Assembly (NCBI GenBank): GCA_020025635.1
Contig: JAHHRU010000001.1
Location: 186,001 to 250,000 of the forward strand
Origin: Allofournierella sp.
GTDB taxonomy: Bacteria > Bacillota > Clostridia > Oscillospirales > Ruminococcaceae
Length of the DNA: 64,000 nucleotides
Direction: 5' to 3'
Under the pieces are notes generated by a model, which was not told the DNA's origin, ran no database searches, and worked only from the letters and a program-made list of their open reading frames with translations. A program made the position numbers and the translations under genes. Positions 8,799 through 17,345 of the stretch are shown piece by piece. Each line of letters begins with the position of its first letter. Positions within the stretch are counted from its first letter, which is position 1.

Positions 8799-9196
8799 GC
8801 CGGGTTTTCCGCAAAGGAGATGGACAGCCTGTGGAAAGCACAGCCCAGCCTGTTTCAGTGTTTTTCCAAAGCTTGCCCTTTCTTTCAATTGAAGCAGCCA
8901 GAAATCATCTGAGAAATCGCAAAAAAGCGGTGTGTCCAAAAAGCTGTATCATATAAGAAAGTTTTTAAGAAGAACAGCAGGTGTCGGTATTCCAACACCT
9001 GCTGCTTATTTTTGTATTCTCTCTGGGAAGTTTTGGGATCGCTCTCCTGACAACTGTGCTGTTTTACGACTTTTGGGAGTATAAACAGTATGCAGGCTAA
9101 GACAATACGAATTCTTCAGATTTCATATTCCTCAGCCTCATAACCGTGGATTTTGATTACCTGAATGTTTGGTTTATCAAAACAGGGCGAACTGTA
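8799..9196. other. Intergenic stretch, no gene seen
   Basis: About 400 bases between spoIID and the CPBP gene. Apart from the terminator at 8976-9013 I see nothing functional. On the minus strand the CPBP reading frame continues for about 25 codons beyond its stop before a second stop; this may be a decayed C-terminus but could be chance. Confidence 0.5.
8976..9013 (+). terminator. Terminator downstream of the SpoIID-like gene
   Basis: AGCAGGTGT / ACACCTGCT arms with a short loop, followed by TATTTTTGT on the plus strand. It lies about 180 bases after the stop codon. Confidence 0.75.
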
Positions 9197-9859
9197 TTAC
9201 ACGAACACTGAAACCCATAAGCTTATGAGTGCATCGTAAATGCCATGGGCAAAAACCAGAGATACCAGTGTACAGTTTCGAATTTTCAATCTGCAAACGC
9301 AAAATAAGATCCCCAATCCGGCAGTCATAATTACCTGTACAGGATCACCGCTGAGTATATGAGCCAATCCAAATAACAGGGAAGATACGATGACCGCACA
9401 AGATGTTTTCTTTGTAATTCTCTTTATTTTTTCATATACAAATCCACGGAATACAAACTCCTCACCCAAGGAGATTCCCGCAATGCAGTACATGAAATTA
9501 AATGCCACTTTCCATAAATGCAGTTCTGTTTTCTCACCGACCATATCACCCAATCCCAAAAGGATCGGTATTACCGTTAACAGGAAAGAAAGACACACAC
9601 CAACGAGAACTCCGACGATGATTTGTGTGCTGAGCTTCTCTTTATGGATTCCGTAGGCGGTAAGTTTTTCTTTTCCCGCAAAAATAAGGAGCAGCGGAAC
9701 CACCATGATTCCCCAATGGATCACAATCATGCTGATCATCCTGATACCCATGGGCAGTTTCATGAGTACAGTTTGATTAAACACATTAAGCCCCAAAAGG
9801 GAGAGAACTGTTCCCAAGATGCAAAGCAGCAAACTACATATTTCTTTTCTTATGTTCAT
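9197..9859 (-). CDS. CPBP-family intramembrane protease-like protein
   Basis: A 220-residue membrane protein with about six to seven helices. The CPBP (Abi/Rce1-like) glutamic protease motifs are intact: EEFVFRG (motif 1, tandem Glu plus Arg), a histidine in LFGLAH (motif 2) and FAHGIYD (motif 3). Bacterial members are linked to bacteriocin self-immunity or protein maturation, but no bacteriocin gene is adjacent. The gene is visibly richer in A+T than its neighbours and uses A/T-ending codons, suggesting acquisition by transfer. Confidence 0.85.
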   Translation of the reverse strand: MNIRKEICSLLLCILGTVLSLLGLNVFNQTVLMKLPMGIRMISMIVIHWGIMVVPLLLIFAGKEKLTAYGIHKEKLSTQIIVGVLVGVCLSFLLTVIPILLGLGDMVGEKTELHLWKVAFNFMYCIAGISLGEEFVFRGFVYEKIKRITKKTSCAVIVSSLLFGLAHILSGDPVQVIMTAGLGILFCVCRLKIRNCTLVSLVFAHGIYDALISLWVSVFV

Positions 9860-9933
9860 GCTCTTCCACGCTTATCTTGCCTTATCCTATTATTCGAATG
9901 TTCTTTTTTCGCCGGGCATCCGCTCAGGCGGCT

Positions 9934-10599
9934 TTATACCCCAACCGGCTGCCAGCGCTCCTGATCGTTCTTTCTTATCTGGATCTTTTCCAGCACCCAG
10001 CCATCCTGATTGCTCAGCGTGAACCGGAGCCACCAGGGCATCTGCTTGCCAAAACTGTCCTCATCCAGCACATCGATCACGGCCCGCTTGGTGGTTTTCA
10101 TGGTAACCGCCAGCTCACAGGGCTTTTTCAAAAAGGCATAGCTCCCGCAGGGCTTGCCTCTGCTGTCTGTTCTGAAGGACTGCGCATAGCCTTTGTTCAG
10201 CAGCTTTTGGGTGCAGAAGCTTGCGGCGGCCTGCCCATACTGCTGCCGGTACTGATCCCATACTGCCTGCTCATTCTGATACCGGACCCCATTCACACGG
10301 ACCCCCTGCTCCAGCTCCTTTTTATACCGCTCCGCATCTTTCTGCAGCTTTTCCAGATGATCGGGCGGGACTGTGCCGGGAGCATTCTGAAATACCTGCA
10401 GTGCGGTCGTGGTGATCCGGAGTTTGTCCCGGATCTCCTTCATCGGTCCATACACTCGTTTATACAGTATCGCATTGCTTTCCTCGATCTCATTCAAAGC
10501 CAGCAGCTTCTCTGCCAGGAACAGGGCCAGTTCCTCTGCCTGCGGGTGCAGCTTTTCCGGGGTATTGGTGCAATCGATTTTCAGGTGTTCCTTCTGCAT
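9934..10599 (-). CDS. Hypothetical protein, possible NTF2-like C-terminal domain
   Basis: A 221-residue soluble protein. The N-terminal ~130 residues are charged and helical. The C-terminal ~70 residues alternate in a beta-rich pattern (CELAVTMKTTKRAVIDVLDED, then WWLRFTLSNQDGWVLEKI) resembling NTF2-like or SnoaL-like folds; this is inference only. I chose ATG 10599 because GGGAGA precedes it. The upstream extension to 10827 would read through the msmX-type terminator and lacks a site. No partner gene is obvious. Confidence 0.6.
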   Translation of the reverse strand: MQKEHLKIDCTNTPEKLHPQAEELALFLAEKLLALNEIEESNAILYKRVYGPMKEIRDKLRITTTALQVFQNAPGTVPPDHLEKLQKDAERYKKELEQGVRVNGVRYQNEQAVWDQYRQQYGQAAASFCTQKLLNKGYAQSFRTDSRGKPCGSYAFLKKPCELAVTMKTTKRAVIDVLDEDSFGKQMPWWLRFTLSNQDGWVLEKIQIRKNDQERWQPVGV

Positions 10600-10734
10600 T
10601 TTCGTTTTCTCCCTTTCTTTTTGGGGATGGAAAAAGGCTGGTAAGGCCTTTTGCGTTCTTGTCCGCCATTGCCAGGCTTGCTTCGCTGCTTTTGGGGATG
10701 TTCCATTCGGCCATCCGGCCCCTTGATAAGCAAA

Positions 10735-10766
10735 AAGAGCAGCTGTACCGAAATACAGCTGCTCTT
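10735..10766 (-). terminator. Terminator of the sugar ABC ATPase gene
   Basis: AAGAGCAGCTGTA / TACAGCTGCTCTT stem. On the minus strand it is followed by TTTTTG, about 90 bases after the ATPase stop. Confidence 0.85.
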
Positions 10767-10856
10767 CGTAAGAACAGATTTTGAATTGCAGGATATCCGC
10801 TTTTTTGGGCACCCTGCATTTTTCCAAGCCTGTGGGATGACCCTTTTGGGAAAATC

Positions 10857-11972
10857 TTAGTTCAGGATGGTCAGCTCGGTCTCGGGATCGAACAGGTGAA
10901 CCTTGTGAGGATCGAAGGCAACAGCAACTTCGGCGCCGTTCTTTGCCTTGGAGGTGGGAGCAACGCGAGCGGTCATCTTGTTTCCCTTGTAAACCAGGTA
11001 CAGATAGATCTCGCTGCCCATCAGCTCGCTGACCTCAACGGTAGCGTTCAGCTTGCAGCCGCCGTGCTTTGCAATGAACTCGGGATCGTCCTTGATGTCC
11101 TCAGGACGGATACCGGCCTTAACAGCCTTGCCCACATAAGCATCCAGCTTGCCATCAGCGGTCTTCTCAGCAGGCAGAACGATCTTGTCGCCGGCCAGAT
11201 CCAGATAGAAGCCGTTGGCATCCTTCTGCAGGGTAGCATCCAGGAAGTTCATCTGGGGGCTGCCAATGAAGCCTGCAACGAACATATTGCAGGGGAAATC
11301 GTACAGGTTCTGCGGAGTATCGACCTGCTGCACAACGCCGTCCTTCATAACAACGATGCGGTCGCCCATGGTCATAGCCTCGGTCTGGTCGTGGGTAACG
11401 TAGATGAAGGTGGTAGCCAGCTTCTGGTGCAGCTTGATGATCTCGGTGCGCATGCTGGTACGCAGCTTAGCATCCAGGTTGGAGAGGGGCTCGTCGAGCA
11501 GGAACACGGCCGGGTTACGGACCATGGCGCGGCCCAGAGCAACACGCTGACGCTGACCACCGGACAGAGCCTTCGGCTTACGATCCAGCAGATGGTCGAT
11601 GTCCAGGATCTTGGCAGCCTCACGAACGCGCTTGTCGATCTCGTCCTTCGGGGTCTTGCGCAGCTCCAGACCGAAAGCCATGTTCTTGTAAACGGTCATG
11701 TGAGGATACAGAGCGTAGTTCTGGAACACCATTGCGATGTCACGATCCTTCGGGGGAACGTCGTTCACCAGGCGGTCGCCGATATACAGCTCACCTTTGG
11801 TGATCTCTTCCAGACCTGCAACCATGCGCAGGGTGGTGGACTTACCGCAGCCGGAGGGGCCAACGAAGATGATGAATTCCTTATCGGCGATTTCCAGGTT
11901 GAAATCCTTAACAGAAGGCTCGGTGGCGCCGGGATAAACTTTGTAAATGTGCTGTAAGCTGATGCTTGCCAT
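10857..11972 (-). CDS. Multi-sugar ABC transporter ATPase (MsmX/UgpC type)
   Basis: A 371-residue CUT1-type ATPase. Walker A GPSGCGKST is near residue 38, the Q-loop is VFQNYALYPHM, the signature LSGGQRQRVALGRA and Walker B VFLLDEPLSNLDA are intact, and the H-loop is YVTHDQTEAM. A C-terminal TOBE/OB regulatory region (from about residue 240) is typical of MalK, UgpC and MsmX. No permease or binding-protein gene is adjacent, as usual for the shared orphan ATPase that energises several sugar importers in Firmicutes. It is divergent from an AraC regulator that may influence carbohydrate genes. Confidence 0.93.
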   Translation of the reverse strand: MASISLQHIYKVYPGATEPSVKDFNLEIADKEFIIFVGPSGCGKSTTLRMVAGLEEITKGELYIGDRLVNDVPPKDRDIAMVFQNYALYPHMTVYKNMAFGLELRKTPKDEIDKRVREAAKILDIDHLLDRKPKALSGGQRQRVALGRAMVRNPAVFLLDEPLSNLDAKLRTSMRTEIIKLHQKLATTFIYVTHDQTEAMTMGDRIVVMKDGVVQQVDTPQNLYDFPCNMFVAGFIGSPQMNFLDATLQKDANGFYLDLAGDKIVLPAEKTADGKLDAYVGKAVKAGIRPEDIKDDPEFIAKHGGCKLNATVEVSELMGSEIYLYLVYKGNKMTARVAPTSKAKNGAEVAVAFDPHKVHLFDPETELTILN

Positions 11973-12024
11973 TGTGTTTTATCTCCTTTTGAATTTGTTT
12001 TGGTTTAACGTTTTATTGATGTGC

Positions 12025-12053
12025 TTGACGCTCCATCAAAGCTCTAATATAAT
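12025..12053 (+). promoter_or_regulatory. Sigma-A promoter of the AraC-type gene
   Basis: TTGACG (12025-12030), a 17-base spacer and TATAAT (12048-12053), in the 137-base gap between the divergent ATPase and regulator genes. Confidence 0.8.
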
Positions 12054-12109
12054 AATACCAGAGTTTTTTGGGTTTTAAATAGCATTTTATTGATCTGAGG
12101 TGGCAAATA

Positions 12110-12898
12110 TTGATTTTTGATCACGAAAAACTTGCCTGCGCCGCCCAGCTTTGGGACGATCAGTTTTCTTCCCCTGTCAAGCTCACCGGCGAGGGGCTGT
12201 GGGTGGGGGTGCTTTCCAGCGGGCGGTGCAGCCTTGTGCAGGCATCGGCCGGCGCAGTCATGGCGGGCAGCCTGCTGATTGGGCCCGGCCCGCTGGATCT
12301 TGAGCCCCTCTCCCCCTGCCATCTGATGGCTGTGCGGATCGAGGGCTGTGCAGCAGAGCTTTTTTTGAGCCAGCTTCCCGCGCCCATGTTTGCGGCCGGG
12401 TCCTCCTGCCCGGAGGCCGCTCAGCTTTTGGCCATGCTTTCGGCTGAACCGCCGGCCCAGCGTGCCAGCGGCCTGTGCTGCCAGCTCCTGTGTGAAATTT
12501 CCGGGGCCGACAGCGCTCTGCCCATTTATTCCCCTTTGGTGGAAGAGGCGGTTGCCTCCATCCGGGAAAATTACGCCGGTCTTTACGGTGTGGAAGAGCT
12601 CAGCTCCAGCCTGGGGGTCAGCAAAAGCCATCTGGTGCGTACCTTCAAAGAGCAGGTAGGCATTCCCCCGGGGCAGTATCTCACCCAGATCCGCATTGAA
12701 GCGGCAAAGCAGCTTTTGTGCCGCCCGGAATATTCTTTGGAGGTGGTTGCAAGCCTGTGCGGTTTTTCCGGGGCCAACTATCTGTGCCGGGTATTCCGCC
12801 AGCACACCGGCATGACCCCGGCCGCCTACCGCGCCGGCATCGGAAGCGGCACCGCCCCTGACACCCTGCTGCCGCAGGAAAAAGCGCTGTACATTTAA
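12110..12898 (+). CDS. AraC/XylS-family transcriptional regulator
   Basis: A 262-residue regulator. The N-terminal ~140 residues form a cupin-like sensor part. The C-terminal ~100 residues form the double helix-turn-helix: VEELSSSLGVSKSHLVRTFKEQ, then the second helix pair and signature SLCGFSGANYLCRVFRQHTGMTPAAYR. The start is probably TTG at 12110, preceded by GAGGTGG with good spacing; no in-frame ATG fits better. Divergent placement beside a sugar ABC ATPase and upstream of nagB suggests sugar or amino-sugar control, but the inducer is unknown. Confidence 0.88.
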   Translation: MIFDHEKLACAAQLWDDQFSSPVKLTGEGLWVGVLSSGRCSLVQASAGAVMAGSLLIGPGPLDLEPLSPCHLMAVRIEGCAAELFLSQLPAPMFAAGSSCPEAAQLLAMLSAEPPAQRASGLCCQLLCEISGADSALPIYSPLVEEAVASIRENYAGLYGVEELSSSLGVSKSHLVRTFKEQVGIPPGQYLTQIRIEAAKQLLCRPEYSLEVVASLCGFSGANYLCRVFRQHTGMTPAAYRAGIGSGTAPDTLLPQEKALYI

Positions 12899-13083
12899 TA
12901 GTAAGCCTAATAGTAAGCCGAGAAATCCCGGGCCGTTTGTGCAAACTTCGTTTTGTGCAAATAAAGAACTCCTTTTAGGGCTTTTCTTTCCGGTTTATTT
13001 CATGTATGATAGAGGTATGAAAGCACTACGCACTCTTTTGGGGTGCGCCGAATCAGAAAATTTACAGAACGGAGTGTTTATCA

Positions 13084-13821
13084 ATGAATGTTGTTGTAAC
13101 CAAAAGCTATGATGAGAGCTGCACCTATGTGGCCGATATGATCTGCAAGCTGGTCAACGAGAAGCCCAACTGCAAGCTGGGTCTTGCCACCGGCGGTACT
13201 CCTGTGCCCATGTACAAGAAGCTGATCGAGGCCAACAAGGCCGGCAAGGTTTCTTTCAAGGACGTTCACACCGTGAACCTGGACGAATACTGCGGCATCC
13301 CCGGCACTCATGATCAGAGCTACCGCTACTTCATGAACACCAATCTGTTCGATCACATCGATATCGACAAGGCAAACACCTTCGTTGCCAACGGCATGGG
13401 CGATTTCGAAGCTAACGCTGCTGAGCTGGAAGCCAAGGTCCGCGAGGGCGGCGTTGCCGACCTGCAGCTGCTGGGCATCGGCAACAACGGCCACATCGCT
13501 TTCAACGAGGCTGCTGATGTGCTGCATGCCACCGCTCACACCGAGACCCTGACCGAGAGCACCATCAACGCCAACGCCCGCTTCTTTGAGAAGAAGGAAG
13601 ATGTTCCCACCACCGCCATCACCATGGGCATGGGCGACATCCTGGCTGCAAAGTGCGTTGTTCTGATCGCCACCGGCGCTGCCAAGGAGAATGCGATCCG
13701 CGGCCTGATCATGGACGATGTGATCACCACCCACAACCCCAGCAGCATGCTGAAGATGCACGAGAACGTTTACGTTGTCATCGACGAAGAGCTGGCAAAC
13801 CTGGTTGGCTACAAGGCATAA
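13084..13821 (+). CDS. nagB: Glucosamine-6-phosphate deaminase
   Basis: A 245-residue enzyme converting glucosamine-6-phosphate to fructose-6-phosphate and ammonia. Diagnostic motifs are LGLATGGTPVPMYKKL (phosphate loop), NLDEYCG with catalytic Asp, LLGIGNNGHIAFNEA with the catalytic His/Asn segment, and TMGMGDILAAK. Length is normal for the short Gram-positive form. ACGGAG precedes the ATG and a TATGAT element lies about 75 bases upstream. No nagA adjoins it. Codon use is strongly biased, suggesting high expression. Confidence 0.95.
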   Translation: MNVVVTKSYDESCTYVADMICKLVNEKPNCKLGLATGGTPVPMYKKLIEANKAGKVSFKDVHTVNLDEYCGIPGTHDQSYRYFMNTNLFDHIDIDKANTFVANGMGDFEANAAELEAKVREGGVADLQLLGIGNNGHIAFNEAADVLHATAHTETLTESTINANARFFEKKEDVPTTAITMGMGDILAAKCVVLIATGAAKENAIRGLIMDDVITTHNPSSMLKMHENVYVVIDEELANLVGYKA

Positions 13822-13839
13822 TTCTATTCCAATACATGA

Positions 13840-13875
13840 AACTCCCCCGCACCGATCGGTGCGGGGGAGTTTTTT
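13840..13875. terminator. Terminator after nagB
   Basis: A perfect palindrome ACTCCCCCGCACCGA / TCGGTGCGGGGGAGT followed by a T run on the plus strand. The A-rich flank before it could also serve the convergent operon. Confidence 0.9.
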
Positions 13876-13889
13876 ATTGAACAGACCGC

Positions 13890-14240
13890 TCACTTTTTTC
13901 TGCCGTGAGAGCGAGCCGCCAGAAAATACAAAATCACTGCGGCTGCCGAAAGGCCTGCTGTCAGCTGAAACGCGGTAAGGGGTTTGAAATAATAGTTCCA
14001 CTCTTCCCCAAGGAAACCCTTTGCAAAGCAAAGCGAAACCGCTGCGCTGATCAGATTGCCCGCTGCCCCCAGCCATATCTGCCGGCCGCGCAGGCTGAGC
14101 CGGTCCAGGATCCCAAGCCCTAAGAGCATCACAAGATACCCCAGCATCCCGCCTTGGGCCGCATCCCACCAGGGCGCCAAAAATGCCCACGGCACACAGA
14201 AAAGAACAACAACACCTGCCGTTTTCAAACGTCCTTTCAT
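13890..14240 (-). CDS. Small membrane protein of unknown function
   Basis: A 116-residue protein with three to four hydrophobic helices and a basic C-terminus (ARSHGRKK). It is the last gene of a four-gene operon and its start overlaps the preceding stop by four bases. I recognise no family. Confidence 0.65.
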   Translation of the reverse strand: MKGRLKTAGVVVLFCVPWAFLAPWWDAAQGGMLGYLVMLLGLGILDRLSLRGRQIWLGAAGNLISAAVSLCFAKGFLGEEWNYYFKPLTAFQLTAGLSAAAVILYFLAARSHGRKK

Positions 14241-15307
14241 GTGTTTTCCTCCTTTATTTTATTCAAGAGGTTTTCCGGCTCGATTTCATCCCGCAGAATT
14301 CCGCGAACTGTGATTTCGCCGCCCTCCCCTTCCGGGACCCGCTGCACAAAATCCACCTTTCCAAAGGGCACCTGCCGCTCATCCAGAGTTTTTCGGATCT
14401 CCAGCAGCATCCGGGCCGCCAGCGCCGGGTCCGGCCGGTCTGCCTTGAGCCAGACCGTAACGGTGCCGGCTTCCAGCACTGTTTTTGGCAGCGCATCCAG
14501 GGGATGATCCAGCTGAAGATCTTCCATACAAAATCCACCATCCAAGCCCTGCTGCACCGGGGCGTTTTCCAGTTCCGCCCGCCCGGTCATTTCCAGACTG
14601 CCCGAACACAGCTCCACTTCATAAGGGAAATCCTCCCAGAATGCTGCTTTTACCCGGTTTGAATATTCCTGTTCCAGCCGCAGGCAGGTATTCCATCGGC
14701 TGGTCACCCGGTCCTCAAAGCTGTCCCAGCGGAATTTTCCAAACCGATCCATCATAATGGAAAATCGGGTGTCCGGGCTTTCAGGTGAGCGGATGTGGGC
14801 ATAATACCCGCCGTCTTTAAAATCGTAGCCGAAGTCCTCCACCAGGAACCCGGAGCCCGGATAGTGCCCGGCAAGATACTGCTCGGCCGTTTTCTTGGCC
14901 AGCAGGTAGGAAACCGGGTTTCCCATCATCGCATCGCAAAGCCATGCCAGCACCCCTGCCAGCAAAATGCCGGCGCACCAGCCCAAAAGCTTTTTGCGGC
15001 GCTTTGCCCATGCCAGGCAGCCGGGCCGGAGCAAACCGCAAACGAGATAAAAGGCTGCTATGACCGCACCCGGCCAAAAGAAATTCAGGATATCGCTTTG
15101 CTGAAAGGCAAGCCAGACCCCAAAGGCAATTCCCGGCAGTGCTCCCCACCGGCGGCCCTTTGCCAGCAGCCCGCCGGAAATCAGCATAGGAAGCGCCAGA
15201 CCCAGCGCAAGCACCAGCACTCCGCCCAGGTCCCTTATGGAAATCCCCAGATACATACCCGCCGCAAGGGTCAGGATCGGCGGTAAAAAATACAGCGCCT
15301 TTTTCAT
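14237..15307 (-). CDS. Membrane protein with YfjL-like extracytoplasmic domain
   Basis: A 356-residue protein. Its N-terminal ~130 residues hold four to five helices. A region after about residue 135 (GNPVSYLLAKKTAEQYL ... YDFKDGGYYAHIRSPES) resembles the YfjL-like domain of Bacillus, whose function is unknown. The remainder is soluble. The start at 15307 overlaps the preceding gene's stop (ATGA), which favours it over the longer open frame to 15778. It belongs to the XRE-led operon. Confidence 0.7.
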   Translation of the reverse strand: MKKALYFLPPILTLAAGMYLGISIRDLGGVLVLALGLALPMLISGGLLAKGRRWGALPGIAFGVWLAFQQSDILNFFWPGAVIAAFYLVCGLLRPGCLAWAKRRKKLLGWCAGILLAGVLAWLCDAMMGNPVSYLLAKKTAEQYLAGHYPGSGFLVEDFGYDFKDGGYYAHIRSPESPDTRFSIMMDRFGKFRWDSFEDRVTSRWNTCLRLEQEYSNRVKAAFWEDFPYEVELCSGSLEMTGRAELENAPVQQGLDGGFCMEDLQLDHPLDALPKTVLEAGTVTVWLKADRPDPALAARMLLEIRKTLDERQVPFGKVDFVQRVPEGEGGEITVRGILRDEIEPENLLNKIKEENT

Positions 15308-15822
15308 AAGAGCCCCGCATACAGAATGTGGTTCGGCAAATAAAAGATATACGGTGCGGTGCCCAGCATCAAAATCAGGGCCGCCCGCTTTTTCTGCCGA
15401 TCGGCAAGATCGAACTTTCTCAGGGTCCATTTTTTGTTCAGCCAATAGCTCAGCACAAGCGAGAGTGAAAACCACAGTGTGAGCCATAAAAACGCTTCGA
15501 TCGTGGAAAAGGGTTCGGATGCCGCCGGCAGAGCCACTTCCTTTGCCCACCAGCTGCTGCAAAGGGCCAGGTAACCGACGGGAAGGAAGCTCAGCGCCAG
15601 CAGCAGATAGCTCAAAATACCGATCACCCAGGTTTTTATCAATGCAAAAAACAGGGTCTTTTTCGGGGCAGATGCCTTTTGCAGTTTGAGTGCGATCCAC
15701 AATGTCAGCAGGCTGATTGCAAGGCTCACGGGAACAGACAGGGGCCACACTCCCGGAGCGAACAGCACGAGGAACCACAGCGGAAAGAAAAACATGTGCA
15801 GTGTAACCGGTTTCTTTTTCAT
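15304..15822 (-). CDS. Membrane protein of unknown function
   Basis: A 172-residue protein with about five hydrophobic helices and lysine-rich loops. It is the second gene of the XRE-led operon, 19 bases after the regulator. I see no recognisable motif. The company of small multi-pass proteins under a self-regulating XRE repressor suggests a membrane stress or transport module, which is inference. Confidence 0.65.
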   Translation of the reverse strand: MKKKPVTLHMFFFPLWFLVLFAPGVWPLSVPVSLAISLLTLWIALKLQKASAPKKTLFFALIKTWVIGILSYLLLALSFLPVGYLALCSSWWAKEVALPAASEPFSTIEAFLWLTLWFSLSLVLSYWLNKKWTLRKFDLADRQKKRAALILMLGTAPYIFYLPNHILYAGLL

Positions 15823-15841
15823 AACGGAACCGTCCTTTCGT

Positions 15842-16300
15842 TTACAGATCTTCTTTTACTTCCCAAGAAAGCCGCTCTTCGATCACCTTTTTTTCAAAGG
15901 AGGAAATCACCCGCCGGTCCTTTGGATCCAAAAGCCTGAAATGGCCGGAGATCACATTCTGCTGCACCCGCCAGCCCTTTTTCGTCTCAAGATCCCGCCA
16001 CCATACACGGCCGCCCATGGTTTTGGGGTAGTCCGGTTCCAGATTTTCAAATGCCAGCAGGCGGATCAGGTCGGTTGCATCTCCGCCAAGAGCGTTCTGC
16101 AAAATGCAGCTGGAGCCAAAAATAACACAGAGTGCGGCTGCCCCGGTCCAGCCCAGAGTGCGCCGTCCTTTTTCGATTTCCACCAGTGTTTTTTTCGAAA
16201 TCCCCAGCGCAAGGGCCATTTTGTCCTGTGTGAGCCCATATTCGGTCCGGATCAGTTTTTCCCGCTCATCCATCATTTGAATGAATTCTTCCCGGGTCAT
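15842..16300 (-). CDS. XRE-family transcriptional regulator
   Basis: A 152-residue protein with an N-terminal helix-turn-helix at about residues 20-52 (LTQDKMALALGISKKTLVEIEKGRRTLGW). A short hydrophobic stretch (AAALCVIFGSSCILQ) follows and then a tryptophan-rich C-terminal half of unknown role. It is the first gene of a four-gene minus operon. A palindrome overlaps the -10 of its own promoter, so autoregulation is likely. Confidence 0.85.
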   Translation of the reverse strand: MTREEFIQMMDEREKLIRTEYGLTQDKMALALGISKKTLVEIEKGRRTLGWTGAAALCVIFGSSCILQNALGGDATDLIRLLAFENLEPDYPKTMGGRVWWRDLETKKGWRVQQNVISGHFRLLDPKDRRVISSFEKKVIEERLSWEVKEDL

Positions 16301-16338
16301 TTGTATCTTCTCCTTTAAATGCTTTCCCGTTTTTGTTT

Positions 16339-16354
16339 AGTGTAATTTTACACT
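16339..16354. promoter_or_regulatory. Palindromic operator at the XRE promoter
   Basis: AGTGTAA-TT-TTACACT: perfect seven-base arms with a two-base spacer, covering the -10 of the XRE operon. It is probably bound by the XRE protein. Confidence 0.7.
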
Positions 16355-16373
16355 TTTCTTGTAACTTTGTCAA
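16345..16373 (-). promoter_or_regulatory. Sigma-A promoter of the XRE operon
   Basis: On the minus strand a perfect TTGACA (16368-16373), a 17-base spacer and TAAAAT (16345-16350), 45 bases before the XRE start. Confidence 0.85.
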
Positions 16374-16387
16374 TCCTTTTCCTGTTC

Positions 16388-16416
16388 TGTTCAGCCTTCT
16401 GCCGCTGTGCTATAAT
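16388..16416 (+). promoter_or_regulatory. Extended -10 promoter of the SGNH hydrolase gene
   Basis: TGTTCA (16388-16393), a 17-base spacer and TATAAT (16411-16416) with an upstream TGC extension. The inverted repeat AAAACG-AA-CGTTTT (16421-16434) lies just downstream at the expected transcription start. Confidence 0.75.
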
Positions 16417-16469
16417 GAATAAAACGAACGTTTTGATTTCCATCCATTGAAACAAAAGGAGATTTTGCT

Positions 16470-17117
16470 ATGTCTGCTTTCACAAAACCCAGCCGCCGGG
16501 TGCTTATTTTCGGCGATTCCAACACCTACGGCTATGATCCTGCCGGCGGCCGATACGACGAGTCTGTGCGCTGGACCTGCCGCCTTCAGCAGCTGCTGGG
16601 GCCGGATGTGCACATCATTGAAGAGGGCCTGTGCGGCCGCACCTGTGTTTTTGATGATCCGGTCATGCCAAACCGCCGGGGACTGGACTATCTTTCCCCC
16701 TGTATGGAAAGCCACGGCCCGTTGGATACCCTGGTCATCATGCTGGGCACCAACGATACAAAGGAGCGTTTTTGCTGCAATGCCAATACCATTGCCCGGG
16801 GGCTTGGGCTTCTGATCGACAATGCGCTCACCACCCCCGCCTGGAAAGCGGAGCCTGACATTCTGGTGGTGGCTCCTTTCCCCATCGACCCCGGCTACAC
16901 AACCGGGCTTCACAAAGATTCCATGGGCCGCGGCTGTGACGAAAAATCCCGTCAGCTTGCCGCTGAATTCGCCCGGATCGCCCAGCAGAAAGGCTGTCGC
17001 TTTGCGGATGCCTTCGCTCTGCCCGGCATGGAGGTGCATCCTCTGGATGGTATCCATCTGACCGCAAATGCTCACGCCGCTCTGGCGCAGGGGCTTGCGC
17101 CGCTGCTGGAAAAATGA
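16470..17117 (+). CDS. SGNH/GDSL-family hydrolase
   Basis: A 215-residue esterase/lipase-fold enzyme. Block I GDSNTYG at residues 15-21 carries the Ser17 nucleophile. A block III-type GTND follows in VIMLGTNDTK, and the C-terminal DGIHL supplies the Asp/His dyad. There is no signal peptide, so it is probably cytosolic. The substrate is unknown: acetyl-xylan, carbohydrate and short-acyl esterases all share the fold. AAAGGAG precedes the ATG at 16470. It has its own promoter and terminator. Confidence 0.9.
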   Translation: MSAFTKPSRRVLIFGDSNTYGYDPAGGRYDESVRWTCRLQQLLGPDVHIIEEGLCGRTCVFDDPVMPNRRGLDYLSPCMESHGPLDTLVIMLGTNDTKERFCCNANTIARGLGLLIDNALTTPAWKAEPDILVVAPFPIDPGYTTGLHKDSMGRGCDEKSRQLAAEFARIAQQKGCRFADAFALPGMEVHPLDGIHLTANAHAALAQGLAPLLEK

Positions 17118-17200
17118 CGGTGCGGGCCAAAGCGCAGCTTGCGCCGGCATTCTGCAATAAGTTTCTTTTCGCAAAAGGGAACTATCTGTTTTCTCAAAAA

Positions 17201-17236
17201 GGGACGGCGGTGCCGCAGCACCGCCGCCCCTTTTTT
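17201..17236 (+). terminator. Terminator downstream of the SGNH gene
   Basis: GGCGGTG / CACCGCC core with flanking G/C pairs, followed by a TTTTTT run on the plus strand, about 85 bases after the stop. Confidence 0.8.
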
Positions 17237-17266
17237 CTGTTCCCATCCGCCGTCCTTCAAAAAATA

Positions 17267-17304
17267 AGTCCCCGGCATCTGCTTGCAGCAGGATGCCGGG
17301 GACT
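17267..17304 (-). terminator. Terminator of the FliK-like/FlhB-like/PilZ operon
   Basis: AGTCCCCGGCATC / GATGCCGGGGACT. On the minus strand it is followed by TATTTTTTG, 42 bases after the PilZ gene stop. Confidence 0.88.
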
Positions 17305-17345
17305 GTTTTGATTGATTTTATGGGCAGACACACGTTTTCTTTCGC

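Noticed and set aside
9061..9196. In-frame extension of about 25 codons beyond the CPBP stop on the minus strand
   Set aside because: A clear TAA ends the CPBP frame after a complete motif set; the extension has no start or site and may be chance.
12895..12919. Direct repeat TAATAGTAAGCC twice after the AraC-type gene
   Set aside because: Only two short copies around a stop codon; most likely chance or slippage, with no link to a regulator or element.
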